Assembly: GCA_964468725.1 (NCBI GenBank)
Contig: CAYXVU010000273.1
Coordinates: forward strand, 1-7,550
DNA length: 7,550 nucleotides
Direction: 5' to 3'
Source: CAYXVU01 sp964468725
Lineage (GTDB): Bacteria; Acidobacteriota; Blastocatellia; UBA7656
In this document: one piece after another, positions 6,444 to 7,550 of the stretch
How positions within the stretch are numbered: the first letter of the stretch is position 1
Layout: each line of letters begins with the position of its first letter
The notes under the pieces: model-generated
Database searches by the model: none
The model's input: only the letters and a program-made list of their open reading frames with translations
Told to the model about the DNA's origin: nothing
Translations under genes and position numbers: made by a program

Positions 6444-6665
6444 ATTCCGAAAGATGAAATGATTCCGGTTGAAGGAATGGTAACGGAATCCCTGCCCAAC
6501 GCCACCTTCAAAGTGCAGATTGCCGAAGGCCACCAAATCCTGGCGCATCTGTCCGGCAAGATGCGAAAAAACTTTATCAAAGTGTTACCCGGCGACCGCG
6601 TCACCGTTGAACTGTCGCCCTACGACTTAACCAAGGGTCGGATCACCTACCGCCACCGCAACTAA
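6444..6665 (+). CDS. infA: Translation initiation factor IF-1, apparent AUU start
   Basis: IF-1 binds the ribosomal A site on the 30S subunit and helps IF-2 and IF-3 select the initiator tRNA. It is a single OB-fold S1-type domain. The sequence matches the family closely: VEG (9-11), LPNATFKV (17-24), GHQILAHLSGKMRKNFIKVLPGD (29-51) and VTVELSPYDLTKGRITYR (53-70). Started at ATT (6444), the product has 73 residues and begins (M)PKDEMIPVEG, aligning with the usual MPKEDxIxVEG N-terminus. Started at ATG 6459 it would lose five conserved residues and sit 23 bases from the Shine-Dalgarno. An ATG-to-ATT sequencing error or real mutation is the alternative. The gene stands alone, divergent from the J-protein gene and convergent with the NHL gene, not beside ribosomal protein genes, so it could be a second infA copy. 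Confidence 0.9.
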   Translation: MPKDEMIPVEGMVTESLPNATFKVQIAEGHQILAHLSGKMRKNFIKVLPGDRVTVELSPYDLTKGRITYRHRN

Positions 6666-6693
6666 GCCGCTTCTGATGCGCGCCCACTACTAC

Positions 6694-6727
6694 AAAATAA
6701 AAACGGGACGACACGATGCGTCGTCCC
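6694..6727 (-). terminator. Rho-independent terminator of the NHL-repeat gene
   Basis: On the minus strand GGGACGAC (6727-6720) and GTCGTCCC (6712-6705) form a perfect 8 bp stem with a seven-base loop. It is followed by G and then TTTTTATTTT (6703-6694). The stem starts about 45 bases after the NHL stop codon. On the plus strand no T run follows the stem, so it would serve infA weakly at best. Confidence 0.85.
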
Positions 6728-6772
6728 ACCAAATTGGAATCCGGTGAACCTTCAGTGACCGTGCCGCTGCGA

Positions 6773-7550
6773 TCAGCGCAACGCGATTTCGCGAACGCTG
6801 AAGTGCTCTGTATCAACGACAAAGAGCATGCCGCGCGAACGGTCAATCAACAAGCCTCGCGGGCTGTCGAAGCGCGCTTCGATGCCCGGCCCGTCTCGAA
6901 ATCTCTTGCCGTCGCCGCCGGTCACCGTCGTGACATTGCCTTGGGTGTCGAGTCGGCGAATGCGATTGCCTAAGAATTCGCTGATGTAGAGCGTGCCGTC
7001 TTCATCAACGGCCAGACCAATTGGTCGCATAAAGGTCGCCTCCATTGCCGGGCCATCTTCGATGCCTTCAATGCCGCTTCCGGCTAGGGTGCTAACGAAG
7101 CCGGTCAACAGATCAATCTTGCGAATGCGATTATTGAGCGTGTCGGCAACGAAGAGGGCTGTGCCATCGAGGGAAAGCGCAATGGCGGTGGGCGTGAAAA
7201 AGCGCGCATTCGGGACGTTGCCATCGGCAAACCCTGGCACTCCGTTGCCCGCCACCGTTTCGACAATCATCTGCCCGCCGCTTTCACGAATGCGGCGAAC
7301 CGCGTGATTGCTGGGGTCGGCCACATAAATTGTGCCGTCCGGCGCGACAATCATTTCATCCGGTCGGCTGAAAGCCGACGCGAATAACTCGCCATCGCGG
7401 AGGCCGGAAAACCCTTCGCGGGTGCTGCCCAATCGGTTTTGCCGATCTCGACTGGTTACCTCTTCAAAGCGTCCGGCAAAGGTGCTGACCGTAACCGTAC
7501 CATTGGCCTCGCGCCGCACCCGGCGAATGACATTATTCCCGTTTTCCGAA
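6773..7550 (-). CDS. NHL-repeat beta-propeller protein (5' end beyond window)
   Basis: The frame is open from the right edge to a TGA at 6775-6773, giving the last 258 residues. The GTG at 7519 is internal: the ten codons before it (SENGNNVIRR) already belong to a repeat. A partial NHL repeat (NNVIRRV...VSTFAG) is followed by four full repeats of about 52-56 residues. Each has a DG-rich lead, a PxGIAV-like strand, DGTxYVAD, NxIRRI and a V(S/T)T(L/V)AG-like end. The best are SLDGTALFVADTLNNRIRKI and DEDGTLYISEFLGNRIRRL. Such repeats are propeller blades and are common in exported or surface proteins of unknown ligand. The last blade (VVDTEHFSVREIALR) is divergent and ends the protein with no further domain. 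Function cannot be read from this fragment. The signal peptide, if any, lies outside the window. Confidence 0.9.
   Translation of the reverse strand, partial: SENGNNVIRRVRREANGTVTVSTFAGRFEEVTSRDRQNRLGSTREGFSGLRDGELFASAFSRPDEMIVAPDGTIYVADPSNHAVRRIRESGGQMIVETVAGNGVPGFADGNVPNARFFTPTAIALSLDGTALFVADTLNNRIRKIDLLTGFVSTLAGSGIEGIEDGPAMEATFMRPIGLAVDEDGTLYISEFLGNRIRRLDTQGNVTTVTGGDGKRFRDGPGIEARFDSPRGLLIDRSRGMLFVVDTEHFSVREIALR

Overview
The window looks like chromosomal DNA of a moderately GC-rich bacterium. Three things suggest Acidobacteriota, possibly Blastocatellia: a secreted PEGA/TPR protein with a Lys/Pro-rich linker, a secreted-type NHL propeller, and a DnaJ variant beside clpB. This placement is inference, because no rRNA or other phylogenetic marker was compared. 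I see no mobile element, CRISPR array, tRNA or rRNA gene.

Layout from left to right. (1) 1-799, minus strand: the N-terminal 266 residues of a putative lipoprotein that runs off the left edge. (2) 800-933: a divergent promoter region with a perfect 8+8 bp palindrome between the predicted -35 and -10 of the lipoprotein gene, and a consensus TATAAT facing the other way. (3) 934-2235, plus strand: an exported PEGA plus TPR protein. (4) 2236-2353: a short convergent spacer holding two mutually exclusive hairpins. (5) 2354-4981, minus strand: full-length ClpB disaggregase. (6) 5129-6166, minus strand: a DnaJ-family co-chaperone with only half of the usual zinc-binding motifs. (7) 6167-6443: a divergent spacer. 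(8) 6444-6665, plus strand: translation initiation factor IF-1, which appears to start at an AUU codon. (9) 6694-6727: an intrinsic terminator serving the minus strand. (10) 6773-7550, minus strand: the C-terminal 258 residues of an NHL-repeat beta-propeller protein that runs off the right edge.

Functionally, the core is a chaperone pair. The DnaJ-type protein would deliver aggregated clients through DnaK (not in this window) to ClpB, which threads them through its pore. IF-1 is divergent from this pair and stands apart from the ribosomal-protein genes where infA is usually found. The most unusual point is its start. The Shine-Dalgarno spacing and the family N-terminus both point to AUU rather than to the first in-frame ATG, and a small hairpin ends one base before the Shine-Dalgarno. 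The flanking exported proteins have no evident link to the chaperones.
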